Assembly (NCBI GenBank): GCA_016201195.1
Contig: JACQDI010000180.1
Location: 1 to 5,398, forward strand
Direction: 5' to 3'
DNA: 5,398 nt
Source: Acidobacteriota bacterium
GTDB lineage: Bacteria; Acidobacteriota; Terriglobia; Bryobacterales; JACQDG01
In this document: one piece after another, positions 1 through 5,205 of the stretch
Layout: each line of letters begins with the position of its first letter
How positions within the stretch are numbered: the first letter of the stretch is position 1
Position numbers and translations under genes: made by a program
Notes under the pieces: generated by a model
Told to the model about the DNA's origin: nothing
The model's input: the letters and a program-made list of their open reading frames with translations, nothing else
Database searches by the model: none

Positions 1-36
1 CTGTAACAGGGATGTAACATTGGGTGCGGCACTGCC

Positions 37-399
37 CTATTGCCGCAAGGTTTTGAGATACGTGACGAGCTGCCAGCGCTGCTGGTCCGGCAGGTGGGAC
101 CACGAGGGCATGCCCCGGCGCAGGCTGCCGTTGCGCAGGAGCCAAAACAGCGCGCCGGGTGAGGCGGCGGCGACGGCCGGCGAGCGCAGCGAAGGATGGG
201 GGCCGGCGCCGCTCGAGTCCTTTCCGTGGCAGGAGGCGCAGTAGCGCCGGTAGAGCTTGGCGCCCGCCATCTCGGCGCTGCGCTGCCCCTGGTAGGGGTT
301 CGGCAGGAGGTCCGCCTCGGGCGGAACCTGGTCGAGCCCGCCGGCGCGCCCGAGGCAGAGAGCGGCTGCAAACGTGAAGACAAGTGCGCGTACTCGCAT
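37..399 (-). CDS. Exported mono-haem cytochrome c (class I type)
   Basis: Small periplasmic electron carrier of 120 residues. The N-terminus (MRVRALVFTFAAALCLG) is a positively charged, hydrophobic Sec-type signal peptide. It has no good lipobox, since Leu precedes the Cys. The haem-attachment motif CASCH lies at residues 54-58 (C54, C57, H58). The distal axial ligand is probably M97 in GMPSW, followed by a typical C-terminal helix ending YLKTL. One haem site and a length of about 120 fit class I cytochromes c. A GTG at 411 would add four residues, but the ATG at 399 is preferred because GAGGTG (404-409) sits just upstream. The gene follows the beta-barrel gene by only 16 bp and is surely co-transcribed with it. 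The redox partner cannot be told from sequence; a terminal oxidase or an extracellular donor reached through the neighbouring barrel are guesses. Confidence 0.88.
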   Translation of the reverse strand: MRVRALVFTFAAALCLGRAGGLDQVPPEADLLPNPYQGQRSAEMAGAKLYRRYCASCHGKDSSGAGPHPSLRSPAVAAASPGALFWLLRNGSLRRGMPSWSHLPDQQRWQLVTYLKTLRQ

Positions 400-403
400 G
401 CGG

Positions 404-409
404 CACCTC
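404..409 (-). promoter_or_regulatory. Ribosome-binding site deciding the cytochrome start
   Basis: Read on the minus strand this is GAGGTG, ending 4 bases before the ATG at 399. It falls inside the possible extension from the GTG at 411, so the shorter protein is preferred. Confidence 0.5.
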
Positions 410-415
410 ACAGGA

Positions 416-1276
416 CTAACTGCTCCGGCGGCGGAACAGGCGGCCGAACTGGCTGACTTCGTAGGCCACGCCGAAGCGGAGCAGGAAGCGGTTGCTGTTT
501 TGTGTCACGCCGAAGACGGGCGACACGCGAACGGTGACGCCGCCTCCCGGCTGCCACGCGACACCCGGAGCGATGTAGTGCGAGGTGTCGCGCAAGGCGA
601 ACTCGTGTCGCGTGCCGAGACCGCCGTACAACTCGACCCCGGCGCGGAAATTCTCAGGGCAGAACCGGCAGGGCCGGGGACTCGCCGCCAGCGCCAGCGG
701 CCGGCTTATGCCGATTGCATATCCAAACTCCCAGGCGCCGCCGTTCAGATTCTTCTCGGCGATCAGGTTCTCCGAGAGATTCCACCCCTTGGCGTTGCTG
801 GAGAGGATCAGCTTGGTTTCCAGCTCGCGCTTCTTTTCCAGGCGCGCCTCGGCGTTGGGCTCGAGAAGGTCTTCTTTGCCGTCGAAGCCGACGATCTCCT
901 TCAGGCTTCGGTCGGCCCCGTTCACATCGCTGAACTCCACGTAGAGCACCGGGTTGATCCAATGCTCGCGGAGCAAGGGCCGAAACCGATTCTCCCAGCG
1001 GTGGCCGGTGAAGACCGTGCTCTGGCCGCTGGTCGACTGGCCGGAAAGATAGAGTTCGGAGGTCCACCAGCCGTTGACGCCGTACTCGATCTCCATCAGC
1101 GTGTTCACAAAGCGATCGCCGCCCTGCGGCTTGGCGAGGACGTGGCTGAAGGCAACCTCGAGGCTGCCCGGTTCCTCCAGGCGATGGGTGTAGGTCACGA
1201 AGTAGGGGCCGTCGGCCGCCCCCAGCGGCGGGAGGGCCAACGCCAGAATGAACAGCATCTTGCAACGAGATTGCAT
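416..1276 (-). CDS. Predicted outer-membrane beta-barrel protein, function unknown
   Basis: A 286-residue protein starting with a signal peptide (MLFILALALPPLGAADG, residues 7-23). The rest alternates polar and hydrophobic residues in short strands rich in Gly, Tyr, Trp and Phe, for example the EIEYGVNGWWTSELYLSGQ region (62-80) and a late strand RFLLRFGVAYEVSQFG (263-278). This is typical of Gram-negative outer-membrane barrels. A charged segment (residues about 118-155) could be a loop. A CxxC pair (C203, C206, CRFCPENF) lacks the His needed for haem attachment. The reading frame extends to 1360, but the signal peptide, and a GGA 7-9 bases upstream, favour the ATG at 1276; an ATG at 1258 is also possible. 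I recall similar uncharacterised proteins beside small cytochromes c, but I cannot name a family. The pairing with the cytochrome suggests a cell-envelope redox role; this is inference. Confidence 0.75.
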   Translation of the reverse strand: MQSRCKMLFILALALPPLGAADGPYFVTYTHRLEEPGSLEVAFSHVLAKPQGGDRFVNTLMEIEYGVNGWWTSELYLSGQSTSGQSTVFTGHRWENRFRPLLREHWINPVLYVEFSDVNGADRSLKEIVGFDGKEDLLEPNAEARLEKKRELETKLILSSNAKGWNLSENLIAEKNLNGGAWEFGYAIGISRPLALAASPRPCRFCPENFRAGVELYGGLGTRHEFALRDTSHYIAPGVAWQPGGGVTVRVSPVFGVTQNSNRFLLRFGVAYEVSQFGRLFRRRSS

Positions 1277-1292
1277 ATACGGTCCGATCCTA

Positions 1293-1326
1293 CGATAAGC
1301 GTGGCCCTTTCTCCACGACTTTATCG
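1293..1326 (-). promoter_or_regulatory. Imperfect hairpin in the leader of the barrel-cytochrome operon
   Basis: An outer stem CGATAA/TTATCG (1293-1298 with 1321-1326) and an inner stem CGTGG/CCACG (1300-1304 with 1313-1317) are separated by a small asymmetric internal loop (1 base against 3). They enclose an 8-base loop. The structure ends 16 bases before the ATG at 1276, so it would lie in the 5' untranslated RNA if transcription starts near 1344. No U-tract follows on either strand, so it is not a standard terminator. A role in RNA stability or translation control is possible but unproven. Confidence 0.35.
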
Positions 1327-1332
1327 CAAATG

Positions 1333-1342
1333 AGTTGCAACT
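1333..1342. promoter_or_regulatory. 10-bp perfect palindrome AGTTGCAACT, possible operator
   Basis: AGTTGCAACT is a perfect inverted repeat in the gene-free stretch upstream of the minus-strand operon. It lies just downstream of the candidate minus-strand -10 element, a position suited to a repressor site. A 10-bp palindrome can also arise by chance, so support is weak. Confidence 0.25.
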
Positions 1343-1350
1343 AGGATTGA

Positions 1351-1380
1351 ATGGTAACATAGACCACCTGAACGGTTCAA
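1351..1380 (-). promoter_or_regulatory. Candidate promoter for the barrel-cytochrome operon
   Basis: On the minus strand, TTGAAC (1375-1380) could be a -35 and TACCAT (1351-1356) a -10, with 18 bp between them. Each matches the sigma-70 consensus at four of six positions. The transcript would begin near 1344 and carry the palindrome and hairpin in its leader. Other placements are possible. Confidence 0.25.
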
Positions 1381-1394
1381 GGAGGAGGAACCGT
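1372..1394 (+). promoter_or_regulatory. 7-bp hairpin with a Shine-Dalgarno sequence in its loop
   Basis: ACGGTTC (1372-1378) pairs perfectly with GAACCGT (1388-1394), leaving the 9-base loop AAGGAGGAG. The loop holds a near-consensus ribosome-binding sequence, and the first two bases of the GTG at 1393 sit in the 3' arm of the stem. GGA motifs in a hairpin loop over a start site are also what CsrA/RsmA-type repressors bind in other bacteria; that link is speculation. Read on the other strand, the loop is CTCCTCCTT, resembling the anti-Shine-Dalgarno end of 16S rRNA. Confidence 0.45.
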
Positions 1395-1548
1395 GTGGAA
1401 GGGAAAATCCATGTACGGACGCAAGTACATGGGCGTCGAGCGCACCACCTTCGTCATCGACGAGAAGGGCAAAATCGCCGCCATCCACGAAAAGGTCAGG
1501 GTCAACGGCCACGCGGCGGCGATACTGTCGGCGGTTTCTGAAAAATGA
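1393..1548 (+). pseudogene. bcp: C-terminal remnant of a Bcp/peroxiredoxin Q gene
   Basis: From the GTG at 1393 the frame reads 51 codons to a TGA at 1546. It encodes WKGKSMYGRKYMGVERTTF followed by VIDEKGKIAAIHEKVRVNGHA. This is the well-conserved C-terminal third of Bcp-type thioredoxin-dependent peroxiredoxins, where the full enzyme has about 150-160 residues and typically reads VWxEKxMYGxxYxGxxRxTFLID. The N-terminal two thirds, including the peroxidatic Cys, is absent. The same frame hits a TGA at 1369, and no upstream frame to 1335 shows Bcp-like sequence. The break therefore looks like a deletion or rearrangement rather than a single frameshift. Oddly, a strong ribosome-binding site (AAGGAGG, 1379-1385) precedes the GTG at good spacing, so a 51-residue peptide could be made. 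It would not be a working peroxidase. Confidence 0.8.
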
Positions 1549-1556
1549 GCAAAGGG

Positions 1557-1588
1557 TTTTCTTGGTGTCTTTGTGTCTTGGTAGTGAA
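1557..1588. repeat. Short repeat-like element with internal CTTGGT repeats
   Basis: The stretch contains CTTGGT twice, 16 bp apart (1561-1566 and 1577-1582), with TGTCTT-type words between. I recall close variants of this CTTGGTGTCTTTGTGTCTTGG word as a dispersed intergenic sequence in Acidobacteriota and other environmental genomes; I cannot verify this here. It occurs once in this window, immediately after the Bcp remnant. Confidence 0.4.
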
Positions 1589-1607
1589 ATGGGCCGCCGG
1601 GTAGGGT

Positions 1608-1636
1608 TTGCGTCCGGGCGCTGAAGATCCCATAAT
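1608..1636 (+). promoter_or_regulatory. Candidate promoter for the pyrimidine-catabolism operon
   Basis: TTGCGT (1608-1613) and CATAAT (1631-1636) are separated by 17 bp. The -10 matches the sigma-70 consensus at five of six positions; the -35 keeps TTG only. Transcription would begin near 1643, about six bases before the amidase ATG. The mRNA would then be nearly leaderless, consistent with the lack of a clear ribosome-binding site there. Confidence 0.4.
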
Positions 1637-1648
1637 AAGCATGAGACT

Positions 1649-2518
1649 ATGCCTCGCCTAGTGCGCTGTTCTCTCATCCAGGCGTCGAACGCGGCGGCGG
1701 TGGACCTGCCCCTCGAGCAGGTCAAGCAGGCCATGATCGACAAACACCTGGGCTACATCCGCCAAGCGGCCGAAGCGGGCGCGAAGGTTATTTGCCTGCA
1801 AGAGATTTTCTACGGCCCCTATTTTTGCGCCGAGCAGCAGACCCGCTGGTACGACTTCACCGAGCCGGTCCCCGACGGCCCGACGATCAAACTGATGCAG
1901 GACCAAGCCAGGAAATATCGCGTGGCCATGATCGTGCCGATCTACGAGCGGGAGCAGGAAGGGATCTACTACAACACCGCCGCGGTGATCGGGACGGACG
2001 GGGGCTACCTCGGCAAGTACCGCAAGACCCACATCCCGCACGTGGCCCCCGGATTCTGGGAGAAGTTTTATTTCCGGCCGGGGAACCTGGGTTACCCGGT
2101 GTTCGACTTGGGCTTCGCCAAGATCGGGGTCTACATTTGCTACGACAGGCATTTTCCGGAGGGAGCGCGGGCGCTGGGCCTGCACGGGGCGGAGATCGTG
2201 TTCAATCCGTCGGCGACGGTGGCCGGGTTGAGCGAGCACCTGTGGAAGCTCGAGCAGCCGGCCCACGCGGTGGCCAACGGATATTTCATCGCGGCCATCA
2301 ATCGCGTGGGGATGGAGGCGCCGTGGAACATCGGGGAGTTCTACGGGTCTAGCTATTTCTGCAACCCGCGCGGCCAGATCGTGGCCCAAGCCGCGCGCGA
2401 CCAGGACGAGGTGCTCACCGCAGACCTGGATCTGGACCAGATCGGCGAGGTGCGCAAGATCTGGCAATTCTTCCGCGACCGCCGGCCAGATCTCTACGAG
2501 CCGCTGGTAAAGCCGTGA
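1649..2518 (+). CDS. N-carbamoyl amidase, probable beta-ureidopropionase (nitrilase superfamily)
   Basis: Cytoplasmic enzyme of 289 residues, the normal length for the carbon-nitrogen hydrolase superfamily. The Glu-Lys-Cys catalytic triad is visible: E52 in LQEIFYGPYF, K126 in GKYRKTHIPH, and C164 in YICYDRHFPE. E138 in FWEKFYF may be the second conserved Glu of N-carbamoyl amidases. In reductive pyrimidine breakdown this enzyme hydrolyses N-carbamoyl-beta-alanine or N-carbamoyl-beta-aminoisobutyrate to the amino acid, CO2 and ammonia. Closely related enzymes use N-carbamoylputrescine, so sequence alone leaves the substrate open; PreT two genes downstream favours the pyrimidine role. The N-terminus (MPRLVRCSLIQAS) begins on the first strand of the fold, which supports the ATG at 1649. 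The upstream ribosome-binding site is weak. It is the first gene of the operon, 42 bp before the preferred start of the aminotransferase. Confidence 0.9.
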   Translation: MPRLVRCSLIQASNAAAVDLPLEQVKQAMIDKHLGYIRQAAEAGAKVICLQEIFYGPYFCAEQQTRWYDFTEPVPDGPTIKLMQDQARKYRVAMIVPIYEREQEGIYYNTAAVIGTDGGYLGKYRKTHIPHVAPGFWEKFYFRPGNLGYPVFDLGFAKIGVYICYDRHFPEGARALGLHGAEIVFNPSATVAGLSEHLWKLEQPAHAVANGYFIAAINRVGMEAPWNIGEFYGSSYFCNPRGQIVAQAARDQDEVLTADLDLDQIGEVRKIWQFFRDRRPDLYEPLVKP

Positions 2519-2522
2519 CGGC

Positions 2523-2550
2523 AGGTGTCAGGTGTCGGGTGTCAGGTGTC
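2523..2550 (+). repeat. Four tandem heptamers (A/G)GGTGTC
   Basis: Units AGGTGTC, AGGTGTC, GGGTGTC and AGGTGTC run head to tail between the amidase stop and the aminotransferase ATG. The 7-bp period is not a multiple of three, and AGGTG resembles part of a ribosome-binding sequence. A GTG inside the array (2525) is in frame with the aminotransferase and would add 12 residues made from the repeat. That extension has no family support. Confidence 0.85.
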
Positions 2551-2560
2551 GGACGCCACC

Positions 2561-3859
2561 ATGACGAAAGAAGAGATTATTCTCGCTAACCAGGAGTTCC
2601 TGTTTCCCGCTGTGTTTCACTACTATCGGGAGCCGCTGGTGATCGCCCGAGCCAAGGACCAGTTTGTTTACGTCGCGGGTGGGAACCAGTACCTGGATTT
2701 TTTCGGCGGCATCGTCACCATCAGCGTGGGGCATTGCAACGATCGTGTGAACCGCCGGATCCACGAGCAGGTGGACCGCTTGCAGCATGTTTCGACGGTG
2801 TTCGCCACCGAGCCCCAGGCGGCGCTGGCCAAGAAGATCGCGTCGCTGACGCCGGGCCGACGGCTGACCAAGTCGTTTTTCACCAACAGCGGCACCGAAG
2901 CCACCGAGACGGCGATCCTGGCCGCCCGCTGCTATACCGGGGCGAGCGAGATTATCGCCCTGCGGCATTCCTACCACGGCCGCTCGGCGCTGGCCATGAC
3001 CCTCACCGGGCACGCGGGCTGGCGGCTGGCGGGCGCGCCGCAGCCGGGCGTGGTTTTTGCTGCTAACGCTTACTGCTACCGGTGCCCGTTCGGCCTGACC
3101 TATCCCTCGTGTGATCTGCATTGTGCCCGCGACGTCGAGGACCTGATCCGGACGGCGACCTCCGGGCGGATCGCGGGCTTCATCGCCGAGCCGATTCAAG
3201 GATTCGGCGGCTTCATCACCCCGCCGAAGGAATATTTCCGCGTGGTCACCGAGATCGTGCGCAAGTATGGCGGCGTCTTCATCTGCGACGAGGTGCAGAC
3301 GGCCTGGGGGCGCACCGGGGGCAAGTGGTTCGGCATCGAGCAATACGGCGTGACGCCGGAGGTGATCACCAGCGCCAAAGGTTTGGGGAACGGCACCCCG
3401 ATCGGCCTGACCGTGGCCACGCCGGAGGTGGCGGCGGCCGTGCGCGGGTCGACCATCTCCACCTTCGGCGGCAACCCGGTGGCGGCGACCGCCGCCAAGG
3501 CGGTGCTCGATTTCATCGAAGAGGAAAACCTGCTGGCCAACGCCGCTGAGACCGGGGCCTACCTGCGTGGGAAGCTCGAGGAGATGAAAGAGAAGCATCC
3601 CCTCATTGGCGAGGTGCGGGGCATGGGCTTGATGCAGGCGCTGGAACTGGTCGAGGACCCCAAGACCCGGACCCCGGCCACTGCCGGAGCGGCCGCGTTG
3701 ATGGAGGCAGCACGCGAAAACCGCCTGCTGGTCGGCAAGGGAGGGCTGTTCAGCAACGTGATCCGCATCTCGCCACCGCTGAATATCACCAGGAGCGACG
3801 TAGACGAGTTCGCCCGGCTGCTCGACGCGAGCCTGGCCCGGTGCGAGGCTCCCGAATGA
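2561..3859 (+). CDS. Class-III PLP aminotransferase, AGXT2-like, probable beta-alanine or beta-aminoisobutyrate aminotransferase
   Basis: A 432-residue fold-type I, pyridoxal-phosphate-dependent enzyme. Visible signatures are the phosphate-binding NSGTEATE (109-116), SYHGRS at 137-142 where the aromatic stacks on the cofactor, D243 in CDEVQTAWGRTG contacting the pyridine nitrogen, and the Schiff-base K273 in TSAKGLGNG. STFGGNPVA (300-308) also belongs to the family. A cysteine-rich segment (C172, C175, C184, C188; YCYRCPFG to CDLHC) recalls AGXT2-like members. In this operon the likely donors are beta-alanine and beta-aminoisobutyrate from the preceding amidase, with pyruvate, glyoxylate or 2-oxoglutarate as acceptor. 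Exact substrates cannot be read from sequence. The ATG at 2561 is chosen because the longer frame from the GTG at 2525 is coded by the heptamer repeat. The stop overlaps the PreT start (ATGA), which suggests translational coupling. Confidence 0.9.
   Translation: MTKEEIILANQEFLFPAVFHYYREPLVIARAKDQFVYVAGGNQYLDFFGGIVTISVGHCNDRVNRRIHEQVDRLQHVSTVFATEPQAALAKKIASLTPGRRLTKSFFTNSGTEATETAILAARCYTGASEIIALRHSYHGRSALAMTLTGHAGWRLAGAPQPGVVFAANAYCYRCPFGLTYPSCDLHCARDVEDLIRTATSGRIAGFIAEPIQGFGGFITPPKEYFRVVTEIVRKYGGVFICDEVQTAWGRTGGKWFGIEQYGVTPEVITSAKGLGNGTPIGLTVATPEVAAAVRGSTISTFGGNPVAATAAKAVLDFIEEENLLANAAETGAYLRGKLEEMKEKHPLIGEVRGMGLMQALELVEDPKTRTPATAGAAALMEAARENRLLVGKGGLFSNVIRISPPLNITRSDVDEFARLLDASLARCEAPE
3845..3848 (+). 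promoter_or_regulatory. Ribosome-binding site for PreT
   Basis: GAGG ends seven bases before the ATG at 3856, inside the last codons of the aminotransferase. It supports the ATGA-overlap start over an in-frame GTG at 3841 that would add five residues. Confidence 0.6.
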
Positions 3860-5196
3860 AGAATCCAGCCCCGACGCTCACCCCGGAAGAGTTTGCCCAA
3901 AACTTCGCCGAGATCTACCCGCCGTTCACCGGGCAGGAGGCGGCGGTCGAGGCCAACCGGTGCCTGTTCTGCTTCGACGCCCCGTGCACGGCGGCCTGCC
4001 CCACCCACATCGACGTGCCGCGGTTCATCAAGAAGATCACCACGGGGAACCTGCGCGGCTCGGCGCTGACGATTCTGGATGCGAACATCCTGGGCCTGAG
4101 CTGCTCTCGCGTTTGCCCGGTGGACGTGCTGTGCGAGGGAGCGTGCGTGATGCACAGCTACAACAAGCAGCCGATCGAGATCGGGCGCCTGCAACGCCAC
4201 GCCATGGACTGGTTCTATGATCACGGAGCGCGGCTTCCGGAGCCGCGAACGGCGTCCGGGCGGCGGGTGGCCTGCGTGGGCGGCGGCCCCGCCTCGCTTT
4301 CCTGCGCCGCCGAGCTGCGGCGGCACGGGGTGGCGGTGACCATTTTCGAGAACCGCGCCATGGCCGGCGGCCTGAATACCTACGGAGTCGCCGAATACAA
4401 GCTGCGGCCGCCGGACAGCCTGAAGGAGGTCGAGCTGGTCCGCTCGCTCGGCGTCGAGTTTCGCATGGGCGTGCAAGTCGGCGCCGACGTATCGGTCGAA
4501 GCGCTCGAAGAGGAATTCGCGGCCATCTTTCTCGGGGTGGGCCTGGGACCGGTGCAAGCCCTGCGCGCGCCGGGCGAGAAACTGCCGGGCGTGGTCGACG
4601 CGTTGAACTTCATCGCCGAGTACAAGACCGGCGCTCCGGTGGTCGGCCGCAAGGTGGTAGTAATAGGTGGAGGCAACACGGCCATTGACTGCGCCACCGC
4701 CGCCGTCCGCCTTCACGCCGAAGAGGTTTACATCGTCTACCGGCGCGGGGAAAAAGAGATGCCGGCGTTTCAATACGAGTACGAGTTGGCCAAGCAGGAC
4801 GGCATCCGGTTCCACTGGCTCACCCTGCCGGTCGAGATCCACGGAGAGCACGCGGTCGAGAGCATCGAGTGCATCCGCATGGAGCTGGGCCCGGCGGATC
4901 AGACCGGCCGCCGCCGCCCGCAGCCGCTCGAGGGTTCCAACTTCCGCATCCCCTGCGACATGGTGATCACCTCCATCGGCCAGTCCAAGCTGGTTCGGTT
5001 TCTTGAGCGGTGCCGCGGCCTGGAGCTTCTCGCCGGCCGGGTGGTGGTCGATCCCGAGACCGGCCGGACCGCCAACCCCCGCTATTTCGCCGGCGGCGAC
5101 TGCGTCAACGGCGGCCGCGAAGTGGTGGACGCAGTGGCCGAAGGCGCCCGCGCGGCCAGGGGCATTGTGCGGTGGCTGGAAGCGACTTCGAGGTAG
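3856..5196 (+). CDS. preT: Dihydropyrimidine dehydrogenase electron-input subunit PreT (FAD, NAD, two Fe-S clusters)
   Basis: A 446-residue cytoplasmic flavoprotein of the GltD/DPYD-N family. The N-terminal domain has C36, C39, C44, C48 and then C87, C93, C97 and Q113. These match the ligands of the two N-terminal [4Fe-4S] clusters of mammalian dihydropyrimidine dehydrogenase (79, 82, 87, 91, 130, 136, 140, Q156) at a constant offset of 43. A FAD-binding GGGPASLSCA follows (142-151), with the DPYD-like Ser-Leu-Ser-Cys ending. A second Rossmann motif GGGNTAIDCA (271-280) binds NAD(P)H, and FAGGDCVNGG (411-420) closes the FAD site. PreT passes electrons from NADH to PreA, which reduces uracil or thymine. 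PreA does not follow: only 9 bp separate the stop from a decayed Uma2 start. A general glutamate-synthase-like oxidoreductase is the alternative, but the cluster pattern and neighbours favour PreT. Confidence 0.9.
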   Translation: MKNPAPTLTPEEFAQNFAEIYPPFTGQEAAVEANRCLFCFDAPCTAACPTHIDVPRFIKKITTGNLRGSALTILDANILGLSCSRVCPVDVLCEGACVMHSYNKQPIEIGRLQRHAMDWFYDHGARLPEPRTASGRRVACVGGGPASLSCAAELRRHGVAVTIFENRAMAGGLNTYGVAEYKLRPPDSLKEVELVRSLGVEFRMGVQVGADVSVEALEEEFAAIFLGVGLGPVQALRAPGEKLPGVVDALNFIAEYKTGAPVVGRKVVVIGGGNTAIDCATAAVRLHAEEVYIVYRRGEKEMPAFQYEYELAKQDGIRFHWLTLPVEIHGEHAVESIECIRMELGPADQTGRRRPQPLEGSNFRIPCDMVITSIGQSKLVRFLERCRGLELLAGRVVVDPETGRTANPRYFAGGDCVNGGREVVDAVAEGARAARGIVRWLEATSR

Positions 5197-5205
5197 AATG
5201 TAGCC

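Noticed and set aside
1293..1326. Rho-independent terminator
   Set aside because: No run of T follows the stem on either strand, and the loop and internal mismatch are not typical.
374..1333. Open frame of 319 codons on the plus strand opposite the barrel gene
   Set aside because: Its translation has no family signature or signal, while the opposite strand encodes a convincing signal peptide and barrel strands. It is a shadow frame.
1277..1360. 28-residue N-terminal extension of the barrel protein
   Set aside because: It would place a charged, non-hydrophobic stretch before the signal peptide. The later ATG at 1276 gives a normal exported protein.
1335..1541. 68-codon plus-strand frame across the Bcp remnant
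   Set aside because: It overlaps the Bcp-matching frame but is out of phase with it, and its Arg/His-rich translation has no similarity I recognise.
2523..2550. Possible CRISPR array
   Set aside because: The units are only 7 bp, contiguous and without spacers, so it is a simple tandem repeat.
2525..2560. Twelve-residue N-terminal extension of the aminotransferase from a GTG
   Set aside because: It is coded by the tandem heptamer repeat and resembles nothing in the family. The ATG at 2561 gives a normal N-terminus.
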